Shown: positions 27,101-41,500 of the stretch, one piece after another
Position numbering within the stretch: the stretch's first letter is position 1
How the letters are laid out: each line of letters starts with the position of its first letter
DNA from: Aspidapion aeneum
Lineage: Eukaryota > Arthropoda > Insecta > Coleoptera > Brentidae
NCBI GenBank assembly: GCA_963576565.1
Contig: OY755045.1
Location: 38,088,667-38,152,666, forward strand
Direction of reading: 5' to 3'
DNA: 64,000 bases
Notes under the pieces: model-generated
What the model saw: the letters and a program-made list of their open reading frames with translations, nothing else
The model's database searches: none
What the model was told of the DNA's origin: nothing
Program-made: the position numbers and the translations under genes

Positions 27101-30100
27101 TATCCCAAAGCCAGAAAATTGTCACTTAGCAACATTTGCCGATGATACTGGTTTATTGACGGTAGAAAAATCTATTGAAAAATGCATAGAAAAACTTCAG
27201 GATGCAGTCACCGAAGTTCACAGTTGGACCACAAACTGGCGAATAAAATTGAATGAAACCAAATCAATTCATGTTGATTTTACAAACAAAAATAAAAATC
27301 ACATACAAATAACAATTAACAACATTCCCGTACCATATTCAAATCAGGCAAAATATCTCGGTATGACACTTGATGCCAAAGCACATGTTAAGAAAAAAAA
27401 GAAGAACTTGAGATAAGGTATAGAAAAATGAACTGGCTAATTGGAAGGAAGTCCAATTTAACAATTCATAATAAGTTACTGCTTTATACACAAATACTGA
27501 AACCAGTATGGACATATGGTATTCAACTATGCGGTTGTGCTAAAGAGAGTAACATTCTAGTTTAACAGAGATTTCAAAAAAAAGTATTAAGAAACATTGT
27601 AAAGGCACCTTGGTACATTCGAAATAGTGACCTTCATCGAGATCTACAAATCGAAACTGTACCAGAGACTATAAAAAAGTACGCAAAAAGCCATAAAGAT
27701 AGACTCCATCGGCATGTGAATGTGAAAGCAATTCAGCTTCTAGACAATATTATGCTAGATCGAAGACTAAAAAGAGTGAAGCCGTTTAAGCTAGTAAACT
27801 AAGTGAATTACATAAAACACAATAATGCTATAAACACAACACAATTGTGAGTTACAGACCAAACAAAGCGGGGAGAACTGTTGAGTGAACCCTAAGTTTA
27901 AATCTGACTTTTGTAGTAAATTAAGTTAAAACAAAATTGCTAATTAGTCTTACTGACTAGATTGTAATACAATAAACAGTGTGTTTGACAAATTAAAAAA
28001 AAAAACGTTTTAAGAAAAACGGGTGAGGAGCCGTAAGGGTTAGTGAGGAGCCGTAAGACTCAAATCCTCTGCACTGCAATTAAATTCCCGCCCTAGAAAT
28101 AAATAATAAATATTTCCATCTTTTGTTTCTCCGTTGTACACGTATAATGCATTCATTAATTCATTAGGGCATTCTGCATTATTAATGTTATCTAAAACTA
28201 ACCTGATTTTCTCACTTTTGTTTTTCTGATCCACGATGACTTCTATATCACCATCGGCGTAGGACAAATTGAAAAAATGCCATATTCCCGGAGTTTTTTT
28301 GACGCTTATCAAGTGAGTGGCATTTTTTGTGCTGTCAAGGAGTTCGAAACGGACTTCGTCGTTTACAACACGTACTTCCCAATAAATGCCTAAAAACGTC
28401 AAATAACAAATTATTATTAAAGAGGTTAAGTCCTAATATTGCCACAAGTAGGTAATTACGTCTTGCTGCTTGTCACAGTAAAATAACTAATAATAAGTGC
28501 GGCGCTTCTAATAAGGAACACTGATTATAAGATTGAAGATATATAAGTTACCTTATGTTAAAGACCATTATTTTGACTTAAATTGGCTGTTAAAAATGTT
28601 ATTGTATTCCGATGGATCGTTTCCGCTTTAAGTTTTAAAGTAAAACTTATACCCGCTTGTAATGACGTCATTCTAGTCGCTAAAAATGTATCTTTTATCG
28701 TATTTATTTTCCAATAAACCTTCTAAACATGATATTTAACTGACAAGAAAATTAACATTGAAGAGACACCAATTTTTTTCAAGTACTTATTGTTAATATT
28801 GTTACGGGTTCACAACGACAAATTAAAACTCGCAATTGTTGAAAAGGATACGTCAATTTATTTCGACAAATTATGTACAAAAACACGCACTTAAACTTAG
28901 TAATAACTTGCTAATAATTCACTACTATAATCGGTCTATTAACTTCGTGTTAATCTCACGACCACTACAGCACGTTATCTGTGACTGACTGCCTGGTGCG
29001 CGACCCCGGCCCTATATATAGGATCGTCCATCTCTCTCGAACTTTCCGGCAGCCTTCGACGTCCGGAAAGTTCCCGCACTACCGCGACCGCAAGCCACAG
29101 ACAACGCAACTAAAACCTAGACTAAGAATACAACCTTAAGATAAATAGACCTAATACTACACTAAACCTAAATAAATTCCAATTATAAAATTTAAATAAC
29201 TTAAATTTGTAACACTATCCTCCTCTTCAGGTTTGATCGTCTCGATCAACATTTCCCAGGTAAGGTTTTAGTCTGTCTAGATGAACAACTTTCATCTTGG
29301 ACTTCGGGCTTCTCTGGATTCGGTAGACTACATCATTAATTCTCTTAACAACTTTATAAGGCCCTTCCCATGGTGGTGTCAACTTAGGTGATCTTCCTTT
29401 CTTGCGTTGAGGATTGTATAGCCAGACTTGATCATTCTCTTTGAACCCTGAAGAGTTTGCTTTCAGGTCATATCTCGCTTTCATGCGGTCACTGGCTATT
29501 TCTATTCGCTCTCTAACCACTTCATGGATATCGTGCAGCTTTTGCCTTAAACGTTCGACATAGTCATTAACCTCTAAGTGTGCTTCTTCAGGTGAACCAA
29601 ACATGATATCACATGGTAAACGCAGTTCTCTACCAAACAGGATACTAGATGGAGTAGCTCCTGTCGTATTGTGAATGGCAGTTCTATAGGCCATCAAAAA
29701 CAATGGAATATATTGGTCCCAATCTGTTTGGTGCTCATCAACAACTTTGCAAAGATGTTCCTCTATTGTTTTATTAAATCTTTCAACCATGCCATCTGAC
29801 TGCGGATGCAAAGCAGTAGTCCGTGTTTTATGTATTCCTAAAAGGTCACAGAGATTCTGGAAGAGCTTTGATTCAAAGTTTCTTCCTTGATCTGAATGTA
29901 GTTCCAAAGGAACGCCAAATCGGCTGAAAACATCATTTACCAGAACTTCTGCAACTGTAGCGGCCTCTTGAAAGCAAAAACTTCTGGCCATTTGCTAAAA
30001 TAATCCATGACAACAAGTATGTATTTGTTGCCCTTTTTAGTTTCTGGAAATGGTCCGGCCACATCAATAGCAATGCGTTCGAATGGCAGACCTACGTTAT

Positions 30101-33100
30101 ATTGTTTCATTTGACCTCTGGACCTTGTTTTGGGACCTTGGCTGGCTGCACAAGTCGAACATCGGCGGCACCAGTTTTTCACATCTTGAAAGTAATTGAC
30201 CCAATAAAATCGGTTTCGAATTTTGTCCATGGTTTTATTTATGCCTAGGTGCGCGCCTGATTTTCCACCATGGCATTCGGCCATTATATTGTCTACCATG
30301 CTCCTAGGAACCACTACTTGATTAATCACAGTAAGGACATCGGCACTTTCCCAGGCACGTTTAAGGATGTTTTCTTCTACTATCAGTGAATCCCATTGTG
30401 CCCACAGTGATTTGAATATCACCCCTTGGTTTGCGATATCTTGCCATGATGGTCGTGGCTTGTTCTCTTCTTTCAATCGCAAGATAGGTCCTACATCTTT
30501 GTCGTTAAGTTGTGTGGTTCTAATCGAAGCCGACATCCATTCTTCATCTGGTTCTAACTTTATCTGGCGCACGTAGGTAATTCCTTCTTTCTGGTCAATT
30601 TTCCTGCAATGTTTACAATCCTCGGGGCAAGGTCTTCTGGACAATGCATCTGCATTATTATGCACCCTTCCTGCTCGGTGCTTAATTTGATAATGGTATT
30701 GTTGTAGCTTTTCTATCCATCTCGCGACTTGCCCCTCAGGTTGTTTCATTTAATGAGCCACTGTAACGCAGCATGATCCGTTCTAATCAGAAACTCTTGT
30801 CCGTAGAGATATTTGTGAAAGTGATCTACGGATTTAACTATGGCTAGGAGCTCCTTTCTAGTAACATAATAATTTCTCTCTGGTTTGGATAGCTTCTTGC
30901 TGAAAAATTCGATGACCCGTTCTTCTCCATCTTGTACTTGGGAGAGTACTGCTCCTATGCCATCGTTGCTCGCATCAGTATCTAATATGAATTTTCCTTT
31001 TGGAATGGGATATGCAAGAATCGGACTAGAACATAATGCTGCTCTTAGTATTCTAAATGCTTGATCACATTCGGTATTCCATTTGTAAGAAGCTTTATCT
31101 TCTGTAAGTCTATGTAACGGAGACGCTATTTTGGCGAATCCTTCTACAAATCGTCTGTAGTATGTACACAGACCCAAAAAGCTTCTCAATTCATGTTTGT
31201 CACGAGGTTGAGGCCATTCTTTTATTGCTTGTAGCTTCTTTTCGTCGGTATGGATGCCTTCTCGGGAAACGACGTGACCCAGGAACTCAACTTTTTCTTG
31301 GAACAGAAAACATTTCTTTGAGTTTAATTTAAGATTTGCGTACCTGATTCTTGAGAATACTTCTCGTAAATTATCTAGATGTTCTTGAAATGATTTCCCC
31401 ATTACTATGACATCATCCAAATAGACTAGGCAGGTTTTCCAAGTAAGGCCTCGTAGAACGACTTCCATTAGTCTTTCAAATGTAGCTGGGGCATTGCACA
31501 GGCCAAATGGCATCACATTAAACTGATAAAGTCCACTTCCAGCAGAGAATGCAGTCTTCTCTTTATCTCTTTCCAAGATTCCTACTTGCCAATACCCACT
31601 TTTCAGGTCAAGAGTAGAAAACCAATATGATCCTGCCAACGTTGTTAATGTGTCGTCTATTCTTGGCAGTGGGTAACTATCTTTCTTGGTCACATCGTTA
31701 AGTTTCCTGTAGTCGACACAAAATCTAGTACTTCCATCCTTTTTAGTGACCAACACCACAGGAGATGACCAAGGACTTGATGACTCTTCAATAACACCGT
31801 CGCTGAGCATTTTATTAATGAGATTGTGAGCTTCTTCTTGCTTGGCCATTGGTAGTCTTCTTGGGGGTTGTCTTATCGGTTGGGCATCGCCAGTGTTGAT
31901 AGCATGTTGAATAAGGTTTCTGCGTCCCGAACTACTCCTAGTTTCGAAGATATTACTTTGTTCTTCTATAAACTCTCTCGCTTTACTATATTCTTCTGGA
32001 GTGAGATGTTGCCAAGTTGACTCAAATTGCTGAAGTACCTCCATTGGTAACTTGCTTGTATCCTCGGAAGTTGGCTGGTTCTGGTTCAAATAATGCTACC
32101 ACCTCCCCCTTATTAATTTTGACACTATTTGGGAAAATATTGGCGACTCTAATCGGGATGTCTTTATCGGTTTTAACTAGTGATTTTGCAACGAGGTAGG
32201 TGTTGGGTGTGTTTTGTTGGCTTATGAGTCCGACGCAGCTTGATGTTTTACTTTCCAGCCTCCCAAAAATTATGGTCTCACTGTTACCGACTAGTCTTGT
32301 TGTGCATACTGCCACGACCTTTATTGGTTCTTTATTGAAGTGACTATTTGACAAAATGAACTCTTCATTCCCAAATCTTAGGGTATTAAGTTTATTATCA
32401 AACGCAAATCCATGTTTACTTATCAAGTCCATTCCCAAAATAAATTCGTCTTCTATTTCGGCAACCAATACAGTGTGGCGAATCTTCAATCTTCCCAGCT
32501 GTAGGTCTATATCTGTCTGCCCCAACACGTCGGCGGATTCTCCAGTCACAGTCTTAAGTGTTATTTTCTTTTCTATTGGTCGAATTTTATATCTCGTTGC
32601 AATTTTGAACTTAAGCAATGATATGGCAGCACCAGTGTCTACTGTTATATTAACTTTTCTCCCATTATTGAGTCCGTCGATGTTAAGACTGTCAGCAGTA
32701 TGTTTTAGGCTCTTAATAGAGTAAATTTTGGGGGCTCTATTCCCATTAGCCACACTCTCTGCGTTGACTAGTTTTAGTTTTCCTGATCTCTTCTTCGGTA
32801 CTCTGTCCCGCTAGATGGCGAGCGAGACCTTATTTGGACGCGACAATCGCGTTGAATATGCCCTGTACGTCCGCATCTGAAACACTTTACATTTGGAGGG
32901 GATCGTCTGCTTTCTTTCAAAGAGTCAATCTTCTCTATCAGTGATTGAAACATTTGGTTTAGCGTTTTTGAGTTGACCTCATGTCCATTGCTCATTTCTT
33001 CTCCCTCCTGAATTGAAACAGCTCTTACTTTTGGCCTGGACATATTATTTGATGATTCAATTTCAAGGGCTCGAATCAACACTTCACTGCTGTTATGGAA

Positions 33101-35477
33101 GCGTTCTCGACGAAGTAACTTTGCTAAGTCCGTGTCTCGTAATCCGTTAATAAAGCGATCTACCGTGAAGGGATCTCTGTAATTTTCTGGCATTTCTGGG
33201 TAAGCTAAATACATCAGCCTCCTGATATCTGCTTCATACTCTTGCAATGATTCTCCTGGTCTTTGTTGACGAATATTTAATTCTGACCAATGTAAATTTC
33301 GCAAGTGTTCGTCTCCATACCTTCTTTCTAACGCTGCCAGTAAAGCATTATAATTCTGTTTTTGTTCGACTGGAATGGACCGTAAAAGTCCCAGAGCAGG
33401 TTCTCGTAGAGCTACTAACAAAGCTCTAGCTTTTTCTTCATCATCCCAACCATTTGCAGCAGCGGCAGCTTCAAACTGTTGTTTGTAAGACCAGGAAGAC
33501 GTACCATCAAAATTTGGAGGCTTAATGTTTTGGTTGGAATTTACAACACATCCTTGAGCTTTTATTTTGTTGTGTTCTTTCTGAAGCTGTATAAACTGTT
33601 TTGACATGTCCTGGAATTTTTCTTCTATGGTTTGAAAAACTGCTTCCCTTACATTCTGTAGTTTGTTCTCCACTTTTTCTTCAACATGTTGTACCTTTTC
33701 TTCAACATTTTGTACCTTCTCTTTAACATTTTGTACCGTTTCTTCTACATTCTGCAAATTATTTTGTACCTTTTGTTCTACACTATGCATTCTTTGGGTT
33801 ATTTCTTCCTTAAGATCTTCGGTTGCAGTCTTGAACTCGTCTCTCAGCTGTTCGGAGTTGCTCTTTATCTGATCGAAGTTTTCTTGCATGCTATCTAATG
33901 TCTGTCTCATGTCATTCTGGTTTTGCTCCATGGTCTGTTTCATATCGCCCTGATTTTGCTCAATGGTCTGTCTTATATCGTTCTGATTTTGAGCCATTTG
34001 AGCTGCTAGAGCCTGTATCATTTTAGTTAGATCTTCCATCTTTGCCGATCCTTGTCTAGTAAGCATCAACTTCCTGATAAATCACTTAAAACGTCTATTT
34101 TAGGGCTATAAAGCGAATGTCGAAGTCGGTTTTTCAATATCTCTTCCAATTCTTAAATAGAACCTAATGGAATGTTCTGGAATATACTGGTAAATGCTAC
34201 TCTTTCTGCTACTAGGCAAATGTAGAAGTCAGTTTTTGATTATCTCTTTTGGTTCTCGAATAGACCGTCGTAGAATGTTATGGAATATTCTAGAAATAAT
34301 TTCTAATTCTTACTTTTAAAATAACTAAGCTACTGTCTAAGTCGGTATTTGTATATCTCTTCTAGTTTTTGAATAGAACGTCGTAGAATGTTATGGAATC
34401 TTCTAGAAATTCTTCCTAATTCTTACTTTTGAAATAACTAAACTAATGTCGAAATCGGTATTTGTATATCTCTTCTAGTTTTTGAATAGAACGTCGTAGA
34501 ATGTTATGGAATCTTCTAGAAATTCTTTTTAGTTCTTACTTTTGAAATTACTAAGCTAATGTCGAAGTCTCTTTTTGGATATTTCTTCTGGTTTTCGAAT
34601 AGAGCGTCGTAGAAAGTGATGGAATGTTCTAGAAATTCTTTCTGATTCTTACTTTTAAAATTACTTATCTAATGTAGAAGTCGGTATTTGTATATCTCTT
34701 CTAGTTTTTGAATAGAACGTCGTAGAATGTTATAGAATATTCTAGAAAATCTCTCTAATTATCAATTTTTGGACTGTAAAGTTAATGTCGAAGTCGGTTC
34801 TTAAATATCTCTTTTAGTTTTTGAATAAAACAATATCGAACTTCTTCGAATATTCTGGAAAAATCACTTACTGTTTTTCTGTCCAATTGTCCTATCCGGT
34901 GGTACTATGGAAGGGTAGTCTTTGCACTATTTATTTCTTTTAGTTCCACTTCTGACACCAATTGTTACGGGTTCACAACGACAAATTAAAACTCGCAATT
35001 GTTGAAAACGATACGTCAATTTATTTCGACAAATTATGTACAAAAACACGCACTTAAACTTAGTAATAACTTGCTAATAATTCACTACTATAATCGGTCT
35101 ATTAACTTCGTGTTAATCTCACGACCACTACAGCACGTTATCTGTGACTGACTGCCCGGTGCGCGACCCCGGCCCTATATATAGGATCGTCCATCTCTCT
35201 CGAACTTTCCGGCAGCCTTCGACGTCCGGAAAGTTCCCGCACTACCGCGACCGCAAGCCACAGACAACGCAACTAAAACCTAGACTAAGAATACAACCTT
35301 AAGATAAATCGACCTAATACTACACTAAACCTAAATAAATTCCAATTATAAAATTTAAATAACTTAAATTTGTAACAATATTTTTGTCAGTAAATGTCTG
35401 AGTAAATATGTTATCTTAAAAAATAAATATAATAGAATAGAATATACCAGAACGACGTCGTTATAAATGGGTATAGA

Positions 35478-35515
<38 letters not shown>

Positions 35516-38500
35516 CATTCGTTTACGATTTACTTGAATGAGCATATACGTATACTCTCAAATCAAAGTTAAATTAGCATCTTAAGAATAGACAGTATGC
35601 GGTCAATGTTGGCAATGTTGGGTAAAAAAAACAAAAGAAAACTAACCTGTTTGGGCCTCACTAGACGCCAAAACACTTAAATTGCTATTGGCTTTAAAAT
35701 AAAAGCTTAAACTCAACGTGTCCGTTCGATTATTGTGCCACCAAATATGTGATGCACTAAACGGAAACGTAATCGGAATGATTTGGACATCTGCTTCAAA
35801 AAACTCAGGTTCTAGGATGCCTATGTAGTGGACTTTGGGGTTGTTCTTATGCAGTTCGTAGATTATTGAAATGTCATTGTAAAAAACGTATTTTAAAGAG
35901 CCTACGAAATTGTTAGTTGACTTAAGACCAGTTTTCTTTTGCAGTTCCGGGCCACCTAAAAAATTATAAGTTATAAAATTACATAAATGACGGTTTTTTT
36001 CAGATTTCAAAGATTTACCGCTAGTGAGTATTTGAAGTAAGATTTTGCTTTAAGAAAACGTTCTGGCACACACAGGTGCATTTACTCAAGAAAAATTGCA
36101 CGAAATGCTCACATAGAAACACTACTTGAGCACTCTCCCAACGGTCCTACATTGTCTCCTTGTGCCTACCACAATTTGGGCCTCTCAAAGAACAATCAGG
36201 ATATCACCATTTTAAGGACGATGATCATGTAAATGTATAATTTTCTGATGAAGATATTTAAAAACTTTTAAATCCAGTCGGAAAAAAGCTTCAAGATTAT
36301 ATAGAAAAATAAAATGTATTCAAACTTTTCTGTACTGTACGAATAAAATTTTTAACACAAAATTCCGGTTTATAATTGACTTGCATATAAATTAGTTAAA
36401 AATCGTGTAATAAATAAACAGGAAAATTTTGCTATTTTCTTTCCATAATAAATATTTTAAAATAAAGAATTAGCCCACCTCCAATGTAGATCTCAGGATC
36501 GATGTAAAGTAAAGGGTTGGTACTGATATTGATTGTCCTAATTTCATCATTTAACACCAAATGTACTCGGCTGAACTCGTGAAATATGGTAAGATTGTTC
36601 CATTGGTGAAGTTTGAAATCGGGAGTCATTCCTATGTAAAAAAAGATTTAAGCCAATCAAAATAGATTTTTCAGAATATCGTTAAAACAAATATAAATAC
36701 ACTATTACACATTAAAAGTTACACAAATAATTTTTTAACACAGAATAAAAATCAATAACCTTATTTCTCACAGAGATTATAAAACAGGATTTCACAACGA
36801 ACCAAAAAAAAAGTGGATACACCATTCGTTTGACATTACCATTGGAAAAGCTGAAAATTTGGCTGTAAAAGATTGACACTCGTAGGCAACCCATAGGCCG
36901 TCTAACCAAACTTACTATACCTTGATTTTATCGTGGCCTTGTCAAATTGGCGGAGACTGTCAGTTGTTGTTATTTTTGCTGTCTTTTTGTTGAAGAAGAA
37001 AGAAATTCTTTAACTTTCCCTACTCTAATGGAAAATGTAATATTTTAAGACCCTGGAGAGTTTTTAACAGTTAGATTTTATCCCAAATTTAAATAAAAAA
37101 ACTGACAAAACCACAAATAAACAAAAACAGCGGTTGGCAGGCACTTGACACTTCTAAATCAGAGAAAGCAATGTCAAGCACAGCCGGGCGGCGGCCATTT
37201 TGGATTTGACACTTTAACTTTGGTCAAATTCAATCCGTTTATGTTCAATAATCCGTGATTTCTCTGGATAAAAAAAAATCCTTTTATTTAAGTAAGTAAT
37301 ATTACATGTGATGTAATATAAAAAATATAATCTTCTTACCAAGTCTTATTGTCACTGGTTCATCACCAAAATCCATCACAACATAAACTGAACTGTTATG
37401 AATCGATGCTGCAATATAATGATCAATGCCTTGCTCTCCCCCTAAAATATAAAAAATTCCACTTTTACGCAGCTTATAAGTAAGGTCAAGTCAGCAAAAG
37501 CAAAAAATACATTGAAAAACATACCGACAATAAATTTAAAGAAAATACTTTTAATTGAACCCTATTAATTTAGAGGATTTTTTTTAACTATCGGACAGTC
37601 AGATATTAATGCTGCTTTCGTTGGGGTTTATACTTGACAGAAAATGAGAGGAAATTTGAGACAAGATCTAGTCTTCCGTGTCACCAGCAACGAAGATGGA
37701 AACACGAAGAAGTATATTTCTTTTACAACTTATCATAAGACGTCGATTTGGCTTGCCTGCTTGCTCAAACCCGATAAACTAAATTGGCGGTAGTGCTTTC
37801 ACCGTAACAAGTCCATTCAGGTGCATCTTGCCGCTAGTTGTGACATTTTCAGTGGTTATTGTATTTCCATAATACTTTTAAAATTAAAGAAAATTTTTTA
37901 TTTTTTTGGAAGGAAAAGGCTATACAAACGAATTCCTTACCCAATATAATTAATGGTTCTGGTGTATACTGTGTTTAAAAAACTTGATGTTTTTTGTAAA
38001 GATTAGTACTTAGGAAAGCAACAAGTGACGTGGCCAAAACAGAATAACACCAAAATAAAACGTATTTTGAATTTATTTTCAACTCACTAATTTTATTTTA
38101 GATAGTGTCAAAACAAATCTAGATTTATAGATGCCTAGTCCTACTTACACGTTTAACAGCATGTTAACCCTTGACAAAGAGGTGCTAGGCAAAATAAATT
38201 CCTCTAAGAAAAAGAAAACTTGAACCCTCAAGGCCACGTTTATAAGTTTGGTATATGGTCGGACAAAATCGGGGTTTGCGTGTCTAGTCACGAGACCAAG
38301 ATTGGTCGCCCGCTACTACTACGACTAGCCATAAACGCCAATGGTCCTGACGACCAAACAAAGTTCCAAGAAGTAGAAATTGAGATGTCACATATCTATT
38401 ACTTACCTGCAGCATAGAGCAAAGCTGAATCATCGAACCTGGTCTTAAACATAATGGAAAATCTAGTCATCGATGAATGAACTCTATCTTTCCAGTCGTA

Positions 38501-41500
38501 AACTCTGTAAGACACGTATGAGGAGCCTCGTAAGGTCAAAACCGTAGCAGCTAAAATGAAAATAAAGGTTGACAAAGAAGACTATCTACCGTTAATTAAA
38601 AACTGATTTAAGGTATCAGGAAGGAAGTTAAAAATATTTATTTAAAATTCTTACAACGAATTAAAAGTTTAAATGAACTTACTGTATATATCACAATATT
38701 CTCCTTCGTATCGAGTACCAAAACAGTCACAAGTTAAAGCATTGTAATGGTTCACACACCTCGAACCCTATAAATAAATATAATTTTAATATATTTAATG
38801 CTATGCAACTGCTAGTGTAGCCATTAAAGATTCATGGTCGGCCCTGAGTAAGTAAATCACCTCGTCCACCATTTCCATAATGCTCCAGGGGGTTAATTCC
38901 AGAAGATCGTAGGAAAGATCGCACGTGAAGGCTCCTTCGAGCAATGGCAACGTAAAATGCTGTCACGTGTATAGGCGGGTACACCCAAATTCATGGCGGA
39001 CTAAAGCTGAGCTTTGCCAGAGTTCGCCATGAATTCAGGTATTGGTAGAAGACCCATTTCGGTACGATATTTCCGACTATATTCAAGAATCTACCCCCAG
39101 GGATATCATTCTCATCTTCCCACTCATTTTAAGAATTCAAAGTCCTAAATAAGGAAGATTTACTCCTACTGAAAGTTATACCTTAAAGCACAGGTTCTCA
39201 TTCATCATACATTTATTGATACATCCTTCTTGGACATTTTCGTGTTTCGTAGCAATAAGTGGTGATATAGGTAACAAATCGGAAGCAGACTTTCCTAAAA
39301 AAAAAAGTTAATATTAGTAGAGAACTTCGTAATAATACCTTTGTAGAAAGTCACAGGATTCCCTACATTGTACCTCAATAAAGACAAAATAAATTGAACG
39401 CTATCAATGCAATCACATCTAACTTCTCAGTAAGCCAATGTGTAGAGGGTAAGAGCGAATCGATTCCAATAAGATTGCTGCTAATTAAACTACCAATAAG
39501 TTTGAGATACGCCACATATATTGACTAAACAAACCTACCTGTACTGAGAACTACATCTTTGATACATCCAACGAAAGATTCTATAATGTATTTGACTCCA
39601 TGTAGACGTTCCTCTGAACTAAGACCTAAAAAATTTTAAATAACAGTAACCAATATTGAAAAAGCTCCGATGTTTTGGTTAGAAGCTCACAAACCCGTTA
39701 AAACAAACAATTATTTATTTAGATATCCATTGTTGGTGGTTTAAGAAAATATTTTGTTTCGCCTGTTCAAAGAAACGTTTAAAAGTAACAAAATCAAAAT
39801 ATTGGTGGTGGTTGAAGAAAATATTTATTTTTTCGCCTGTTCAAAGAAAGGTTTAAAAGTAAACAAAAAAAAATCAAAAGATCAATTTATTATCAAAAAA
39901 GTATCGGGCTCCTACTCGAAAAATGGTATTTTCACATGTAAAACTGTAACAGACTTAGCCAACTGGTGAAAAAAAACCCTTACCTCCAATCAAAATCACA
40001 GAAGTAACATTGGCACTCACTCCATAGTTATTTTCGGTGTCTAATCCTTTTAAGTCAGTTTCCTCTTTCAAGTCATCAACTACTGCAAGGAGTTTTGCAG
40101 CGTGTACATCAATCCTTACCTAAAAAGAAGGTCAAATCTTATGACCATTTTTAGAGCACTCACAAGATTGTAACAAACAAAATGCGGTTACAAAATTTAC
40201 AGAATGTAACAGAATATAGTGCCTAACGTCGCCACAAACCACGTTTTATTTGAAACTTGTACACAATAATTGAGCAGAAACAAAAGAAGAAGCCAAAGAT
40301 TTGCATAAGGAGAATCTGCATTTATACGCAGAACAAATCAAGAGATTTTCTGGTTTTGTTTTAGTTACCTAAGTCCTTATCGTATTTGGCCATTCGTCTT
40401 ATGTTTCCTGAAACACGTTGATCATATGGAATGTTAATAACACCCAACGGACTATTATTCTGAGAATTTGCTACGTTTGATTTGTTTTTAATTTTAGAGA
40501 CCGTTTAGTTTATTCATTTCTCGGGATAACCATTCGATTATAAATTATTTTTACTGTTGCACTGTGCTTAATTCTTCATTATTACTACAAGTATTTACAG
40601 CGCTTAGATACAAACTTCTTGTTCCATAGCAACAGAATGATTAGATTTAAAATTTAGATATTGTCCCGTGTATTTAGGTTTAAGTGTTTCTATCTATTTG
40701 CTTGACAAGAACATCCAAAAAAGTTTGTCAAACCACCTGTAGTTGCAACATCAAATATAAGTATGCAACTTACAGTCACGGAATGCCACTGGTCCTTGTT
40801 TAACCCTCTTCCCACTGTCAGAGCTGTAGAATGCTTTCCGTATACATGTACCACTTTGAGCTGTCCTTGTTGGACTATAATGTAAAGTGCATAAGGTTGT
40901 AAGGAAACGCCTGTGGGCACTTTAACGTTGTGGTAAACTAAAAGACCGTGAGGTAATCTGGTGCGGAACTGGAAGGAGATTTGTCGACAGAGTCTGGAAA
41001 GAAAACGTAAAATCTGATATTTAAAGCTTATAAGAGTTTTATAAGGGTTTTATAACTATTTCAATTAAAAATTATAAAACCTTTGGATTGTAATATTTGC
41101 TATTAAGAGGTTGCCGCTACCTTTACACAGGGTGTAAACGGAATGACTCACAATATTGTAACTGTTGACAGAGGAGGCCGAAATAAGAAAAAGTTTACAT
41201 AACATGGGGTTCAACACCCCCTTGTTTTTAAGATATGAGATTTTTTAAGTTTGAGGAGGGGGAAAAGGGTTTTAGCAAAAAAGAAAATCTGTCACCGCCA
41301 GATTTTTATTTGGTTAATTATGATTAATTTCGACAGTGCTTCAAATAAAAACAAAAAAACTTTAACTTTAATTTTAACTTTAACTAAATATAATCTGCTA
41401 AATAGTCACCAATTCGGCTTTCAGGCTGCAAAAATTACCGACGACGCTATTTTTAACTTTTTGGAAGGCCTTTATATTAGGCTTAACTCTGGCGAGAAGG

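Larger units (their letters stand above)
28800..35377 (-). mobile_element. Ty3/gypsy-type LTR retrotransposon (6578 bp)
   Basis: Two 415-bp LTRs (28800-29214 and 34963-35377) differ at three positions by eye. The insertion is flanked by ATAT on both sides (28796-28799, 35378-35381). In order on the minus strand: 5' LTR, tRNA-Leu primer site, leader with a 113-bp repeat array, gag, protease, reverse transcriptase, RNase H, integrase, polypurine tract, 3' LTR. The order RT-RH-IN defines Ty3/gypsy. No env-like ORF is present. pol carries at least three frameshifts, so this copy is probably not autonomous, although the insertion is young. Same orientation as the host gene. Confidence 0.95.

Noticed and set aside
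28040..28202. Extension of exon 13 to a stop at 28040
   Set aside because: It breaks LamG3. The donor at 28203 in the correct phase restores the domain.
32356..32724. 122-codon plus-strand frame
   Set aside because: Shadow of the protease segment.
33663..33898. Cys/Phe/Thr-rich open frames antisense to gag
   Set aside because: Mirror images of the coiled-coil repeats of gag.
34080..34875. CRISPR-like array
   Set aside because: Units are 113 bp without unique spacers and lie in a eukaryotic retrotransposon leader.
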